Counted from the stretch's first letter, positions 9,056 through 17,918 are shown. The stretch: 29,160 nt of DNA from RGIG4097 sp964367645 (GCA_964367645.1 CAYIYN010000009.1:1-29160), one strand, 5' to 3'. Numbers and translations: made by a program. The notes: generated by a model from the letters alone, not told the origin.

Positions 9056-10696
9056 ATGCCTATAACTAAATTTTTGGAATATAATGCGGAACATTTCGGT
9101 GACGATATAGCACTCATCGAAATCAATCCCGAACTAAAAGATAAGCAACGCTTGACTTGGAAAGATTACAGCCTCGTTGAAACTCTGCCCGCAGATGAGC
9201 ACAGGCGCGAGATAACTTGGCGCAAATTTGAGTCAAGAGCAAACCGCTTTGCAAATCTACTGTTGCAACACGGACTTAAAAGAGGAGAAAAAGTTGCAAT
9301 ACTTCTTATGAACTGCATAGAGTGGTTGCCGATTTATTTCGGAATACTCAAAGCAGGCGGACTTGCGGTGCCTCTGAATTATCGCTATACGGAGGATGAA
9401 ATCAAATATTGCCTAGACCTAGCAGACGCAAGCATGCTGGTGTTTGGGAAGGAATTTATCGGACGCGTGGCAAGCATCTGCGGCAATGTGCCAAAAGTCA
9501 AAGAAATGATGTTTGTGGGTGATGATTGCCCTGCTTTTGCCGACAGTTACGATATAGAAATCAAAACCGCTCCGCGCACAAAGCTGGAAATTGAAATCAC
9601 CGACGAAGACTATGCCGCAATCTACTTTTCAAGCGGCACAACCGGATTTCCCAAAGCCATTTTGCACAAGCATAAGGCGCTTATGCAAGCCGCTTTGACT
9701 GAACAAAATCACCATTCACAGGGGCGCGAAGATTGCTTTTTGTGCATACCTCCGCTTTATCACACGGGTGCGAAAATGCACTGGTTCGGTTCACTGGTAT
9801 CTGGCAGTAAAGCGGTGCTGTTAAAAGGCGTATCCCCAAAGTGGGTATTGGAAACCGCAAGCGAAGAAAAATGCACCATAGTGTGGCTGCTTGTTCCTTG
9901 GGCGCAGGATATTTTGGACGCTATCGACAACGGGAGTGTGAACCTTGCCGATTATGACCTTAGCGCGTGGAGGCTTATGCACATAGGCGCGCAACCAGTG
10001 CCGCCAAGCCTTGTCCAAAGATGGAAAAGGGTTTTTCCGAATCACAGTTACGACACCAACTACGGGCTCAGCGAAAGCATAGGACCCGGCTGTGTCCATC
10101 TGGGAGTGGAAAATATCCGTAAAGTCGGCGCAATCGGAATTGCGGGCTACGGCTGGCAAACGCGCATTGTTGACACAAAACATAACGACGTAAAGCGCGG
10201 CGAAGTCGGCGAACTGGCGGTCAAAGGCAACGGAGTTATGGTGTGCTACTATCACGACAAAAAAGCAACCGACGCGGTGTTGCACGACGGCTGGCTGTTC
10301 ACGGGCGATATGGCGCGCGAAGACGAAGAAGGGTTTATATACCTTGTAGACAGAAAAAAAGACGTAATAATAACCGGCGGAGAAAACCTATATCCGGTTC
10401 AGATAGAAGACTATCTTAGAGCCAACAGCGCGATACGCGACGTTGCGGTCATAGGTCTGCCCGACGAGCGACTGGGCGAAATCGCAGCCGCGATAATCGA
10501 ACTGAAAGCCGAATGTGCCGCTACAACGACCGAAGGGGACATTATGGACTTTTGCGCCGACCTGCCTAGGTATAAGCGTCCGCGCAAGATTATCTTTGAC
10601 AAGGTGCCGCGCAACGCAACGGGTAAAATCGAAAAACCCAAACTCCGTGAAAAATACTGCGGCGGAAGTTTGGTGCTAAAACAGACCGAAAACTGA
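9056..10696 (+). CDS. AMP-forming acyl-CoA synthetase (class I adenylate-forming)
   Basis: A 546-residue enzyme that activates a carboxylic acid with ATP to an acyl-adenylate and then to an acyl-CoA. Motifs: the P-loop-like SSGTTGFPK at 192-200, YGLSES in the adenylate-binding region, LFTGDMA with the hinge after DRKKDVIITGG, ENLYPVQIE, and the catalytic lysine K524 in RNATGKIEK. Length and order match long/medium-chain acyl-CoA ligases; substrate size cannot be read from sequence. A GGAG site sits about 11 bases before the ATG. It lies 30 bases after the hydratase and 22 bases before iorA, so it is almost surely co-transcribed with both. The product may be an aryl- or acyl-CoA linked to the oxoacid oxidation encoded next door. 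Confidence 0.9.
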   Translation: MPITKFLEYNAEHFGDDIALIEINPELKDKQRLTWKDYSLVETLPADEHRREITWRKFESRANRFANLLLQHGLKRGEKVAILLMNCIEWLPIYFGILKAGGLAVPLNYRYTEDEIKYCLDLADASMLVFGKEFIGRVASICGNVPKVKEMMFVGDDCPAFADSYDIEIKTAPRTKLEIEITDEDYAAIYFSSGTTGFPKAILHKHKALMQAALTEQNHHSQGREDCFLCIPPLYHTGAKMHWFGSLVSGSKAVLLKGVSPKWVLETASEEKCTIVWLLVPWAQDILDAIDNGSVNLADYDLSAWRLMHIGAQPVPPSLVQRWKRVFPNHSYDTNYGLSESIGPGCVHLGVENIRKVGAIGIAGYGWQTRIVDTKHNDVKRGEVGELAVKGNGVMVCYYHDKKATDAVLHDGWLFTGDMAREDEEGFIYLVDRKKDVIITGGENLYPVQIEDYLRANSAIRDVAVIGLPDERLGEIAAAIIELKAECAATTTEGDIMDFCADLPRYKRPRKIIFDKVPRNATGKIEKPKLREKYCGGSLVLKQTEN

Positions 10697-10718
10697 AATC
10701 GGAAAATTTAAGGATAAT

Positions 10719-12431
10719 ATGAAAAAATTACTTTTAGGAAATGAAGCAATCGCAAGAGGCGCTTACGAGGCGGGCGTTAGGGTGGTTTCGGCATACCCGG
10801 GAACTCCGTCCACGGAAGTCAGCGAAGCGATTGCAAAATATGACGAAGTTTACGCTGAGTGGGCACCCAATGAAAAGGTGGCTTGCGAAGTGGCAATCGG
10901 AGCGTCAATAGCGGGAGCGCGCGCTATGGTGTGCATGAAACACGTCGGCGTGAACGTGGCGGCGGATCCGCTGTTCACTGCGGCATATACAGGCGTCAAC
11001 GGCGGCCTTGTTGTGCTTGCCGCTGACGACCCGGGTATGCACTCATCTCAAAACGAACAGGATACGCGCTTTTATGCGCTGAGCGCGCATGTGCCTTTGC
11101 TTGAACCTGCCGACAGCGCGGAAGCAAAGGATTTTGTGAAAAAGGCGTTCAAGATTTCGGAAACATACGACACTCCCGTTATTGTCCGCACGACAACAAG
11201 GCTTGCGCACTCGCAAAGTTTTGTTGAAGAGGAAGAACGAGAGGAAGTCCCGCTTAAGCCTTATGTTAAAAACGTGGCGAAATACACGATGATGCCGTCA
11301 AGTGCAATCGGCCGTCACCTTGTGGTGGAAGATAGAGAAAACAGACTTTCAAAAGACGTGAACGATTGCCCGATTAACACAGTTGAGATGAAAGATACGT
11401 CGCTTGGCATTATTTGCGGCGGTGTAGTGTATCAATACGTCAAAGAGGCTTTGCCAAACGTCAGCGTGCTTAAACTCGGCATAGTTTATCCGCTTGCTAT
11501 GGATTTGATAAAAAAGTTTGCGTCGGACGTAAAAAGGCTTGTCGTCATTGAAGAGTTGGAACCTTTTATCGAAACACAACTGAAAGCAAACGGTATCGCG
11601 TGCGAAGGTAAAAACCTGTTCTCAAAACAGGGTGAAATTTCCGTTGCGATAATCAAAGAAAAGATGCTCGATGAAAAACTCGACATCGAAAAGCAAGATT
11701 TGCCCGTCCGTCCTCCCGTTATGTGCGCAGGCTGTCCTCACCGCGGAGTTTTCTATGTGCTAAACAAACTCAAACTGACAGTCAATGCAGATATAGGGTG
11801 CTACACGCTTGGCGCGCAGGCTCCTCTGAACGCAGTGGACACCGTCATTTGTATGGGCGCAAGCGTCGGCATGGCACACGGCTTTGAAAAGGCGATAAGC
11901 AGAGAACAAAGCAAGCATACCGTTGCGGTCATCGGCGACAGCACGTTTATCCATAGCGGAATAACGGGGCTTATCAACGCTGTATATAATCAATCCAATA
12001 TCACTCTCATAATTTTGGATAATTCGACTACGGGTATGACGGGGCATCAACAACACCCTGCAACTGGATTAACACTCAAAAATCAGCCCGCTCCCATACT
12101 GGATATTGTGGCTTTGTGCAAAATCGTGGGCGTAGAGAGCGTTCAGGTTGTGGACGCATACGATTTAAAAGCAGTGGAAACTGCCGTAAAAGAGGAACTG
12201 AGCCGTGACGGAGTTTCCGTCATCGTGGCAAAGCGTCCTTGCGCACTCCTAAACCGCAACTATCCGCCCGCTTTAAGAACGGAAAACTGCGTCAAGTGCG
12301 GAATGTGCTTAAAAATCGGCTGTCCCGCCATTGAAAAACAAGCGGACGGCAGTGCGAGAATCAACCCCACTGGGTGCGTGGGATGCGGCGTTTGCAAACA
12401 ACTATGCAAATTCGATGCGATAAAAGGATAG
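10719..12431 (+). CDS. iorA: Indolepyruvate:ferredoxin oxidoreductase, alpha subunit
   Basis: A 570-residue subunit that, with IorB, oxidatively decarboxylates aryl pyruvates (from Trp, Phe, Tyr) to aryl-acetyl-CoA and reduces ferredoxin. N-terminal pyrimidine-binding region: AYPGTPSTEV near residue 25. C-terminal TPP region: MCAGCPHRG at 335-343, GDSTF at 406-410 and DNSTTGMTGHQ. At the end are two [4Fe-4S] motifs: Cys524/527/530/535 (CxxCxxCxxxxCP) and Cys553/556/559/563. Length is slightly below the usual 580-620. The start has AAGGA four bases before the ATG. The gene overlaps the AGGAGGGG site of iorB at its stop codon, which suggests translational coupling. Confidence 0.96.
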   Translation: MKKLLLGNEAIARGAYEAGVRVVSAYPGTPSTEVSEAIAKYDEVYAEWAPNEKVACEVAIGASIAGARAMVCMKHVGVNVAADPLFTAAYTGVNGGLVVLAADDPGMHSSQNEQDTRFYALSAHVPLLEPADSAEAKDFVKKAFKISETYDTPVIVRTTTRLAHSQSFVEEEEREEVPLKPYVKNVAKYTMMPSSAIGRHLVVEDRENRLSKDVNDCPINTVEMKDTSLGIICGGVVYQYVKEALPNVSVLKLGIVYPLAMDLIKKFASDVKRLVVIEELEPFIETQLKANGIACEGKNLFSKQGEISVAIIKEKMLDEKLDIEKQDLPVRPPVMCAGCPHRGVFYVLNKLKLTVNADIGCYTLGAQAPLNAVDTVICMGASVGMAHGFEKAISREQSKHTVAVIGDSTFIHSGITGLINAVYNQSNITLIILDNSTTGMTGHQQHPATGLTLKNQPAPILDIVALCKIVGVESVQVVDAYDLKAVETAVKEELSRDGVSVIVAKRPCALLNRNYPPALRTENCVKCGMCLKIGCPAIEKQADGSARINPTGCVGCGVCKQLCKFDAIKG

Positions 12432-12440
12432 GAGGGGATT

Positions 12441-13016
12441 ATGAAAGCGGTCAATATACTTATCGTAGGCGTCGGCGGACAGGGGACTCTCCTTGCGTCG
12501 AGAATACTCGGCTCACTTGCCGAGCAAGCTGGCTGTGATTGCAAACTCAGCGAAATCCACGGAATGGCGCAACGCGGCGGCAGCGTGGTAACAAACGTAA
12601 AAATAGCGGATAAAGTCACCTCTCCTATTATCGGACTGCGCGACGCCGACATAATTTTGGCATTTGAACAATTAGAAGCCCTGAGATATACAAATTATCT
12701 CAAAAAGGACGGGACGATTATTGTAAATAATCAAAAGATACTGCCCATGCCCGTGATTATGGGAGCAAGGCAGTATCCGGAGGGCATTGTCAATGCTCTT
12801 AAAGAACGCGCCGGCAAAGTAAAGGTCGTGAACGCACTGGAAATTGCTCAAAGAATAGGCAATCCCAAAGGCGTTAACGTCGTAATGCTCGGTGCGCTTG
12901 CAAAGAGCCTTGACTGCTCGTTTATTCAGATTGATGAAGCACTAAAGACCGCCGTAAAGCCCAAACTTTACGACATCAACAAGATTGCTCTTTTCGAGGG
13001 CTACAATTTGGATTAA
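12441..13016 (+). CDS. iorB: Indolepyruvate:ferredoxin oxidoreductase, beta subunit
   Basis: A 191-residue gamma/beta-type subunit of the 2-oxoacid:ferredoxin oxidoreductase family, partner of IorA. Seen: the N-terminal GVGGQGTLLASRILG nucleotide/CoA-type loop (about 10-24), then SEIHGMAQRGGSV, which is diagnostic for IorB, and a C-terminal ALAKSLDCS...YNLD end. The length is normal for the family (about 190). A very strong ribosome binding site (AGGAGGGG, 12430-12437) starts within the iorA stop codon. The following paaK gene begins 11 bases after its stop. Confidence 0.95.
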   Translation: MKAVNILIVGVGGQGTLLASRILGSLAEQAGCDCKLSEIHGMAQRGGSVVTNVKIADKVTSPIIGLRDADIILAFEQLEALRYTNYLKKDGTIIVNNQKILPMPVIMGARQYPEGIVNALKERAGKVKVVNALEIAQRIGNPKGVNVVMLGALAKSLDCSFIQIDEALKTAVKPKLYDINKIALFEGYNLD

Positions 13017-13027
13017 ACGGAGAATAT

Positions 13028-14335
13028 ATGAAATATTACAATGAAGAAATAGAAACAATGTCGCGCGACAAAATGAACGCGCTGCAATCAAACAGGCTTG
13101 TCGACCTTGTCAAACGGGTGTATGAAAATGTGCCGTATTATCGTGCCAAAATGGACGAAATCGGACTGAAACCAAAGGATATTAAAGGCATAGAGGACAT
13201 ATCAAAACTGCCTTTCACCACCAAAAAAGAGTTGCGTGACAATTATCCTTTCGCAACATTCGCCGTGCCTATGAGCGACATCGTGCGCGTGCACGCGTCA
13301 AGCGGAACGACAGGCAAACTTACCGTTGTGGGTTACACAAAACGCGACCTTGAAGACTGGACGGAAAGCACCGCTCGCTGTATGGTTATAGCCGGTTGCG
13401 ACAAAGAAGATATCGTACATATCTGCTATGGCTACGGACTCTTCACGGGCGGCTTGGGACTGCACTACGGAAGTGAAAAGCTGGGCTCTCTTACGGTCCC
13501 CGCTTCGGCAGGCAACACCGTGCGCCAACTCGCGCTTATGAAAGACTTTGGCGCAACAACGCTTGCTTGCACTCCTTCCTACGCTATGGTCATTGCCGAA
13601 GAGATAGAAAAAGCCGGTATGAGCATAGATGATTTCAAACTCAAACGCGGAATTTTCGGCGCAGAACCTTGGTCGGATGAAATGAAAGCCGAAATCGAAA
13701 GGAAACTCAAAATCAAAGCGTACGACATTTACGGACTCAGCGAAATCAGCGGTCCGGGTGTGTCAATCGGTTGCGGAAACAACTTCGGTCTGCACGTAAT
13801 GGAAGATTTCTTCTATCCTGAAATCGTCGACACCGAAACGCTTCAACCGGTTAAAGACGGCGAAGCAGGCGAATTGGTTTTCACCACTCTCAACAAACAG
13901 GGCATTCCGCTTATTCGCTACCGCACCAGAGATTTGAGCGCGCTTTGCCATGAGGTTTGCCCCGTGTGCGGCAGGACGCTTGTTAGAATGAAGCGCGTCA
14001 AGGGCAGAAGCGACGACATGCTGATTATCCGCGGAGTCAACGTGTTCCCGTCGCAAATCGAAAGCGTATTGATGGCTATCCCCGAAGTGGTCGGCTCGCA
14101 CTACCAGATTGTCGTCGACAGAATAAACAACCTCGACACAATGGAAATTATGGTGGAAATGGCACCCGAATTCTTCTCGGACGAAGTCAGAAAGATAGAA
14201 TCGATATGCAAGAAGATAGAGCACGATATGATGGGAAACTTGGGCGTCGGCGCAAAGATTACGCTCGTGTCGCCCGACAGTTTGCCGCTTAGCAGCGGGA
14301 AGACGGTCCGCATTGTGGACAAACGTAAAATATGA
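13028..14335 (+). CDS. paaK: Phenylacetate-CoA ligase type (PaaK family)
   Basis: A 435-residue AMP-forming aryl-CoA ligase: aryl acetate + ATP + CoA to aryl-acetyl-CoA + AMP + PPi, or the reverse direction in energy-saving aryl pyruvate fermentation. Motifs: RVHASSGTTGK (nucleotide loop at 91-97), CYGYGLFTGGLGLHYG, YGLSEISGPGV (235-245), and a C-terminal SSGKTVRIVDKRK end. A CPVCGRT cysteine pair in the hinge region is usual in this family. The start has GGAG six bases upstream. Presence directly after iorAB is a known arrangement in anaerobes and archaea that handle phenyl-, indole- and hydroxyphenyl-pyruvate. The natural aryl substrate is not readable from sequence. Confidence 0.94.
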   Translation: MKYYNEEIETMSRDKMNALQSNRLVDLVKRVYENVPYYRAKMDEIGLKPKDIKGIEDISKLPFTTKKELRDNYPFATFAVPMSDIVRVHASSGTTGKLTVVGYTKRDLEDWTESTARCMVIAGCDKEDIVHICYGYGLFTGGLGLHYGSEKLGSLTVPASAGNTVRQLALMKDFGATTLACTPSYAMVIAEEIEKAGMSIDDFKLKRGIFGAEPWSDEMKAEIERKLKIKAYDIYGLSEISGPGVSIGCGNNFGLHVMEDFFYPEIVDTETLQPVKDGEAGELVFTTLNKQGIPLIRYRTRDLSALCHEVCPVCGRTLVRMKRVKGRSDDMLIIRGVNVFPSQIESVLMAIPEVVGSHYQIVVDRINNLDTMEIMVEMAPEFFSDEVRKIESICKKIEHDMMGNLGVGAKITLVSPDSLPLSSGKTVRIVDKRKI

Positions 14336-14348
14336 GGAGGGACATAAA

Positions 14349-14744
14349 ATGTTAGTTAAACAGATAGCGGTTTTTTTGGAAAACAGACAGGGCAGACTCA
14401 ACGATTTGCTTTTAGCCCTAAGCGAAAAGAACATCAACATTCAATCTCTCAATATTGCCGACACAAGTGACTTTGGGATTGTGAGAATGATTACCTCAAA
14501 CAACGCCGCGGCAAAAGAAGTGTTAAAAGACGCGGGTTTTACCTCCACGGAAACTGAACTTGTTGCGGTTGAAGTGTCAGATAAACCCGGCTCACTTTCA
14601 AAAACCGTGGATACGGTGACAAAATCGGGCTTGAACATCGAGTATATTTATTCGTTTACGATAAGCGAAGGCAAAACGCTCATTTTGTTCAAGACGGACG
14701 ACAATGGGAAAGCACAAGAGGTGCTGTCGGTGAATAAAATATAA
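14349..14744 (+). CDS. Tandem ACT-domain protein
   Basis: A 131-residue protein made of two ACT domains (about 1-68 and 71-131), each starting with a VKQIAVFLEN- or LVAVEVSDK-type strand followed by a Gly-rich loop (RQGRLNDLL, KPGSLSKTV). ACT domains bind amino acids and control the protein or pathway they belong to. I start it at the ATG at 14349, which has GAGGAGGG eight bases upstream; an in-frame GTG at 14313 would overlap paaK. Small double-ACT proteins commonly sit next to paaK and ior genes in Clostridia, so sensing an aromatic amino acid is a sensible inference. No DNA-binding domain is present. Confidence 0.9.
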   Translation: MLVKQIAVFLENRQGRLNDLLLALSEKNINIQSLNIADTSDFGIVRMITSNNAAAKEVLKDAGFTSTETELVAVEVSDKPGSLSKTVDTVTKSGLNIEYIYSFTISEGKTLILFKTDDNGKAQEVLSVNKI

Positions 14745-14779
14745 GTTGTCCGGGCGCTCCGCGCTCAAGGAGAACTTGT

Positions 14780-15814
14780 ATGGAAATTTTTTCGCTCATC
14801 GATCTAAGCCGTATACGACGTAATGTCGCCATGTTGAAGCATAGATACGGAGCGGAAATAATGCTTATGGTCAAAGCAGACGCTTATATGCACGGTATTT
14901 TTGCCGTGTCCGCCGCAGTCGAGGACGAGGTCGGTGCGTTTGGAGTGGCTACAATCGACGAGGGGAAGGCTCTAAGGAGAGCGGGACTAAAAAAAGAGGT
15001 GCTCGTCACCTTGAGCGCGCCTGACGATATCCTTCCCGCCGTCGAATACGATTTGACGGTTTCCGTTGCCAATATAGAAACGCTTAACAGTTTGATTGAG
15101 TGTAAACGCATTTTGGGCAAACAGCCCAAAGTGCACCTAAAACTCAACACCGGTATGAACCGATTCGGGTTTGACGGTGCTCAAATCGACGACGTTTTGA
15201 GTTGCGCGGCAATCAACGACATAAAAATTGAAGGATTTTATTCGCACCTTCATTCGGCTGACGTCGGTCAAATAAAATCCTTTGACCACGTTTGCGGCAA
15301 GACGGAAATTTTGTATCCTCATGCGATTCCGCATCTTTGTTCGTCTTCGTCTGCCAATCTCAACACCTATCCGCTTTTGCGCGTCGGCTATTCAGCCTAT
15401 GAAGGGGCGATGACGGTGCTTAGCCGTGTTATTGCCTCAAGAAAAGTCAAATGCGGCGAGTGCATCGGATACGGCAATTACCGCGCGGAAAAAGACTGCA
15501 ATATCGCTTGGATTTTTGGCGGATACGCAGACGGGATAAGCAGGGAATATCCGCAAAAAATTTTAATCCGCGGCAGAGAATTCGGTGCGGTGGGATACGC
15601 TTGTATGGATTGTTTTGCCGTTGATACATTGGATTTGACGGCAGAACTGAACGAAGAAGTTATTCTGCAAAACGCAGTTTTAACTCCCGAAATCACCGCA
15701 GAGTATACGGACACGATTCCTTATACCGTATATACGTCAAGACGTGGAAGAATAAAAAGGATTTACTTTGATGACAAAGTGGGAAACACGATTAAAGGCG
15801 AAGGCAAGACTTGA
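14780..15814 (+). CDS. alr: Alanine racemase
   Basis: A 344-residue fold-type III PLP enzyme that makes D-alanine for peptidoglycan. The PLP lysine is K32 in VKADAYMHG; the family signature has Gly where this protein has Met38. Further residues fit: HLKLNTGMNRFGF (118-130), the SHLHSAD loop, the catalytic-type tyrosine in IGYG (Y231) and YACMD (M276-D277). The protein is somewhat shorter than the usual 360-390 residues, mainly in the beta-barrel domain. An AAGGAG site precedes the ATG by seven bases, and a small GC hairpin (14752-14766) lies just before it. The gene overlaps the next one by 44 bases, so the pair is translationally coupled. Racemases for other amino acids (ornithine, serine) share this fold and cannot be excluded. 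Confidence 0.9.
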   Translation: MEIFSLIDLSRIRRNVAMLKHRYGAEIMLMVKADAYMHGIFAVSAAVEDEVGAFGVATIDEGKALRRAGLKKEVLVTLSAPDDILPAVEYDLTVSVANIETLNSLIECKRILGKQPKVHLKLNTGMNRFGFDGAQIDDVLSCAAINDIKIEGFYSHLHSADVGQIKSFDHVCGKTEILYPHAIPHLCSSSSANLNTYPLLRVGYSAYEGAMTVLSRVIASRKVKCGECIGYGNYRAEKDCNIAWIFGGYADGISREYPQKILIRGREFGAVGYACMDCFAVDTLDLTAELNEEVILQNAVLTPEITAEYTDTIPYTVYTSRRGRIKRIYFDDKVGNTIKGEGKT

Positions 15815-16346
15815 AACGCTTGGCGATGAAAAGTGTGCGATATTCAGCGATGCCATAATCGATGCTGTCACATCTTTAGATTGTTTTAAGAATTCAAGAA
15901 CAATTTTCGTGTATCTTGGCACCAAAAACGAACCTAATACTACCGAGATTGTGGGACTGTCGCTTGCTATGGAAAAAACCGTATGCGTGCCCAAAGTCAG
16001 AGGCGGCGAAATGGACGCGGTTTCAATCACCCCGTACACTGATTTTTACGTCAACAAATGGGGTATTCAAGAGCCGCTAAAAGGAATGAATATTGAAAAT
16101 ATCGACCTTGCCATCGTGCCAATGCTTGCCTTTGACGGACTTAAAAGAGTTGGACACGGCGGCGGATATTACGATAAATTTTTAGAAAAACATCCTTGCA
16201 TAAAACTGGGACTGGCGTTTGATTGTCAGCGCGCCTATGACTTTCAATGCGAACCCCACGATATTCAACTGGATTATATTGTCACCGAAAAGAGAATAAT
16301 AGACCGTAGCGGCGAAGTTATAAACGCCTTCGGAGGCACGATTTGA
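15771..16346 (+). CDS. 5-formyltetrahydrofolate cyclo-ligase
   Basis: A 191-residue enzyme that converts 5-formyl-THF with ATP into 5,10-methenyl-THF, returning a storage folate to one-carbon metabolism. The hallmark VGHGGGYYDKFL is present at about residues 123-134, preceded by LAIVPMLAFD, and the N-terminal KARLETL region and YLGTKNEPNT match the family. The start lies inside alr; I prefer ATG 15771 to the adjacent TTG 15768. The stop codon overlaps the TTG start of the rsmD-coaD gene in a TTGA junction, so the two should be coupled. Length is normal. Confidence 0.93.
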   Translation: MTKWETRLKAKARLETLGDEKCAIFSDAIIDAVTSLDCFKNSRTIFVYLGTKNEPNTTEIVGLSLAMEKTVCVPKVRGGEMDAVSITPYTDFYVNKWGIQEPLKGMNIENIDLAIVPMLAFDGLKRVGHGGGYYDKFLEKHPCIKLGLAFDCQRAYDFQCEPHDIQLDYIVTEKRIIDRSGEVINAFGGTI

Positions 16347-17344
16347 GAATAATATCCGGAAAATACCGCGGCAGAAAATTGTTTTCGCCCTCAACCGACG
16401 AAGTTAGGCCTACCACCGACAGAATCAAAGAAACGGTTTTCAACGTACTGCAATTCAACGTGAACGGCGCAAAATGTTTGGATTTGTTTTCAGGCAGCGG
16501 TGCGCTTGGCATAGAGTGCATATCGCGCGGAGCAAAAGAGGTCGTATTTTCTGACAAAAACGGCGACAGTCTTGCACTCACCAAAAAAAACCTAAAAGGC
16601 ATTGAAGGCGATTACCGCATAATGGCAGGGGACTTTGTTTCTGTTTTGAATTCGCTTTCGTGTAATCATGAAAAATTTGATTTGATATTTATCGATCCGC
16701 CTTACGGAACTATGTTGGGCGAAATCGCAATTGATATAGTAGCAAAAAAGGGTCTTTTAAATTACGACGGCATTGTTTATTTTGAGCACGAGTCAAAAAA
16801 AGATTTCACTCCCCCTACGGGTATGAAAACACGGACAAAAAAAATGGGATATACGACGGGTGAATTTGTGTCAAACAAAACCGTGGCGATGGTTACGGGC
16901 AGTTTTGACCCCATAACAAAGGGGCATGAAGCCGTGATAGACCGTGCGACAGCGCTTTTTGATGAAGTTGTGGTTGCGTGCCTTGTCAATCCTTTGAAGC
17001 AATATTATTTCACTCCCGAAGAGAGGCTTGCGCTGGTTCAAGCGACGATAGGAAACAAAAAGGGCGTCAGGGCGGTTTTTAGCCGTTCCAGTGCGGTAGA
17101 ATGCGCAAAAAATGAAAATGCGTCGGTGTTTGTGAGAGGCTTAAGAAGTGAAAAGGATTTGCCGTATGAAGAAGAAATGAAAGCATATAACCTGCAATAT
17201 GGCATAGATACCGTTTTTGTCGAAACGGGAGAATTTTGCGACGTGTCTTCAACGCGCGCAAAAGAAGAAATAAAAAACGGACACTTCCGTTTAGTGCCAA
17301 ATGACGCTATAATGAAGTTGAAAGAAATTTTAGAGAACAAATAA
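16343..17344 (+). CDS. rsmD/coaD: RsmD-CoaD fusion: 16S rRNA G966 methyltransferase + phosphopantetheine adenylyltransferase
   Basis: One uninterrupted frame of 333 residues holding two enzymes that are usually separate neighbours. Residues 1 to about 178 are RsmD, the SAM-dependent N2-methyltransferase for a guanine of 16S rRNA: MRIISGKYRGRKL start, RPTTDRIKE, the SAM loop DLFSGSGALG (47-56) and the catalytic DPPY (118-121). Residues about 179-333 are CoaD, which joins ATP and 4'-phosphopantetheine in CoA synthesis: TGSFDPITKGH (185-195), RGLRSEKDLPYE (265-276) and VSSTRAKE (301-308). Both parts have near-normal length (about 178 and 155), so the join is end to end with no linker. The TTG start is well supported by GGAGG (16332-16336). 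Internal GTG (codon 181) and ATG (codon 183) could allow independent CoaD translation, but I see no strong site before them. Confidence 0.93.
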   Translation: MRIISGKYRGRKLFSPSTDEVRPTTDRIKETVFNVLQFNVNGAKCLDLFSGSGALGIECISRGAKEVVFSDKNGDSLALTKKNLKGIEGDYRIMAGDFVSVLNSLSCNHEKFDLIFIDPPYGTMLGEIAIDIVAKKGLLNYDGIVYFEHESKKDFTPPTGMKTRTKKMGYTTGEFVSNKTVAMVTGSFDPITKGHEAVIDRATALFDEVVVACLVNPLKQYYFTPEERLALVQATIGNKKGVRAVFSRSSAVECAKNENASVFVRGLRSEKDLPYEEEMKAYNLQYGIDTVFVETGEFCDVSSTRAKEEIKNGHFRLVPNDAIMKLKEILENK

Positions 17345-17468
17345 TAATGACGTTTTTGTGCGTGCAATACTGTAAATTAAAACGCTCAAATGCAAACTGA
17401 AATGAAATAAATTAAAAGTAAAATTTGGAATTTATTACGAAAAAGATAAAACGTTTAAGAGGGGTAAT

Positions 17469-17918
17469 ATGGAATCTATCGAAATGTTGCTAAACGAAAT
17501 CGAAGGCGAAATTCTTAGAGCAAAAAAAGCGGCTTTCAGTTCAACCGACATCACCGTCAATAAACAGGCGTTGCTTTCGCTCATAACGCGTTTCAGAGCG
17601 GCGTTCCCTCTGTCAATCAAGGAAGCCGAACAGATAAAAAAAGAGCGCGATGAAATTCTTGCTAAGGCCGAAGCATATGCTAACGACACAATGGACAAAG
17701 CCGAAGAGCGGGCGCGTCAGTTGATTTCCGAAACTGAAGTTCTGCGTCAGGCAACCGCCGATGCAGAGTCAATGCGAGGGGAAGCCGAAGAAAACTATCG
17801 CAAAATGGACTATGAAGCGCGCGCGCTTGCTTTCTCAATCCTGGACGGAGCCGAAAAGATAATCAAAGAGAGCCTAAACACCATAGGCGACAGAAAACGT
17901 AAACTAATCGAAAATTAA
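17469..17918 (+). CDS. Coiled-coil protein of unknown function
   Basis: A 149-residue, highly charged, mostly helical protein. Residues about 50-130 form a long heptad-like coiled coil rich in Ala, Glu, Arg and Lys (KEAEQIKKERDEILAKAEAY and what follows), resembling ATP synthase b-subunit, DivIVA-type or 'ATPase' coiled coils. Proteins of this type sit downstream of coaD in many Clostridia and carry only a generic name. No membrane segment is present. An AGAGGGG site lies six bases before the ATG. The 124-base gap before it is AT rich and may contain a promoter that I could not define. Confidence 0.8.
   Translation: MESIEMLLNEIEGEILRAKKAAFSSTDITVNKQALLSLITRFRAAFPLSIKEAEQIKKERDEILAKAEAYANDTMDKAEERARQLISETEVLRQATADAESMRGEAEENYRKMDYEARALAFSILDGAEKIIKESLNTIGDRKRKLIEN

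Noticed and set aside
12260..12652. 130-codon - strand frame
   Set aside because: Antisense to iorA end and iorB, which are certain; no family likeness.
13763..14440. 225-codon - strand frame
   Set aside because: Antisense to paaK and the ACT gene; composition typical of a shadow frame.
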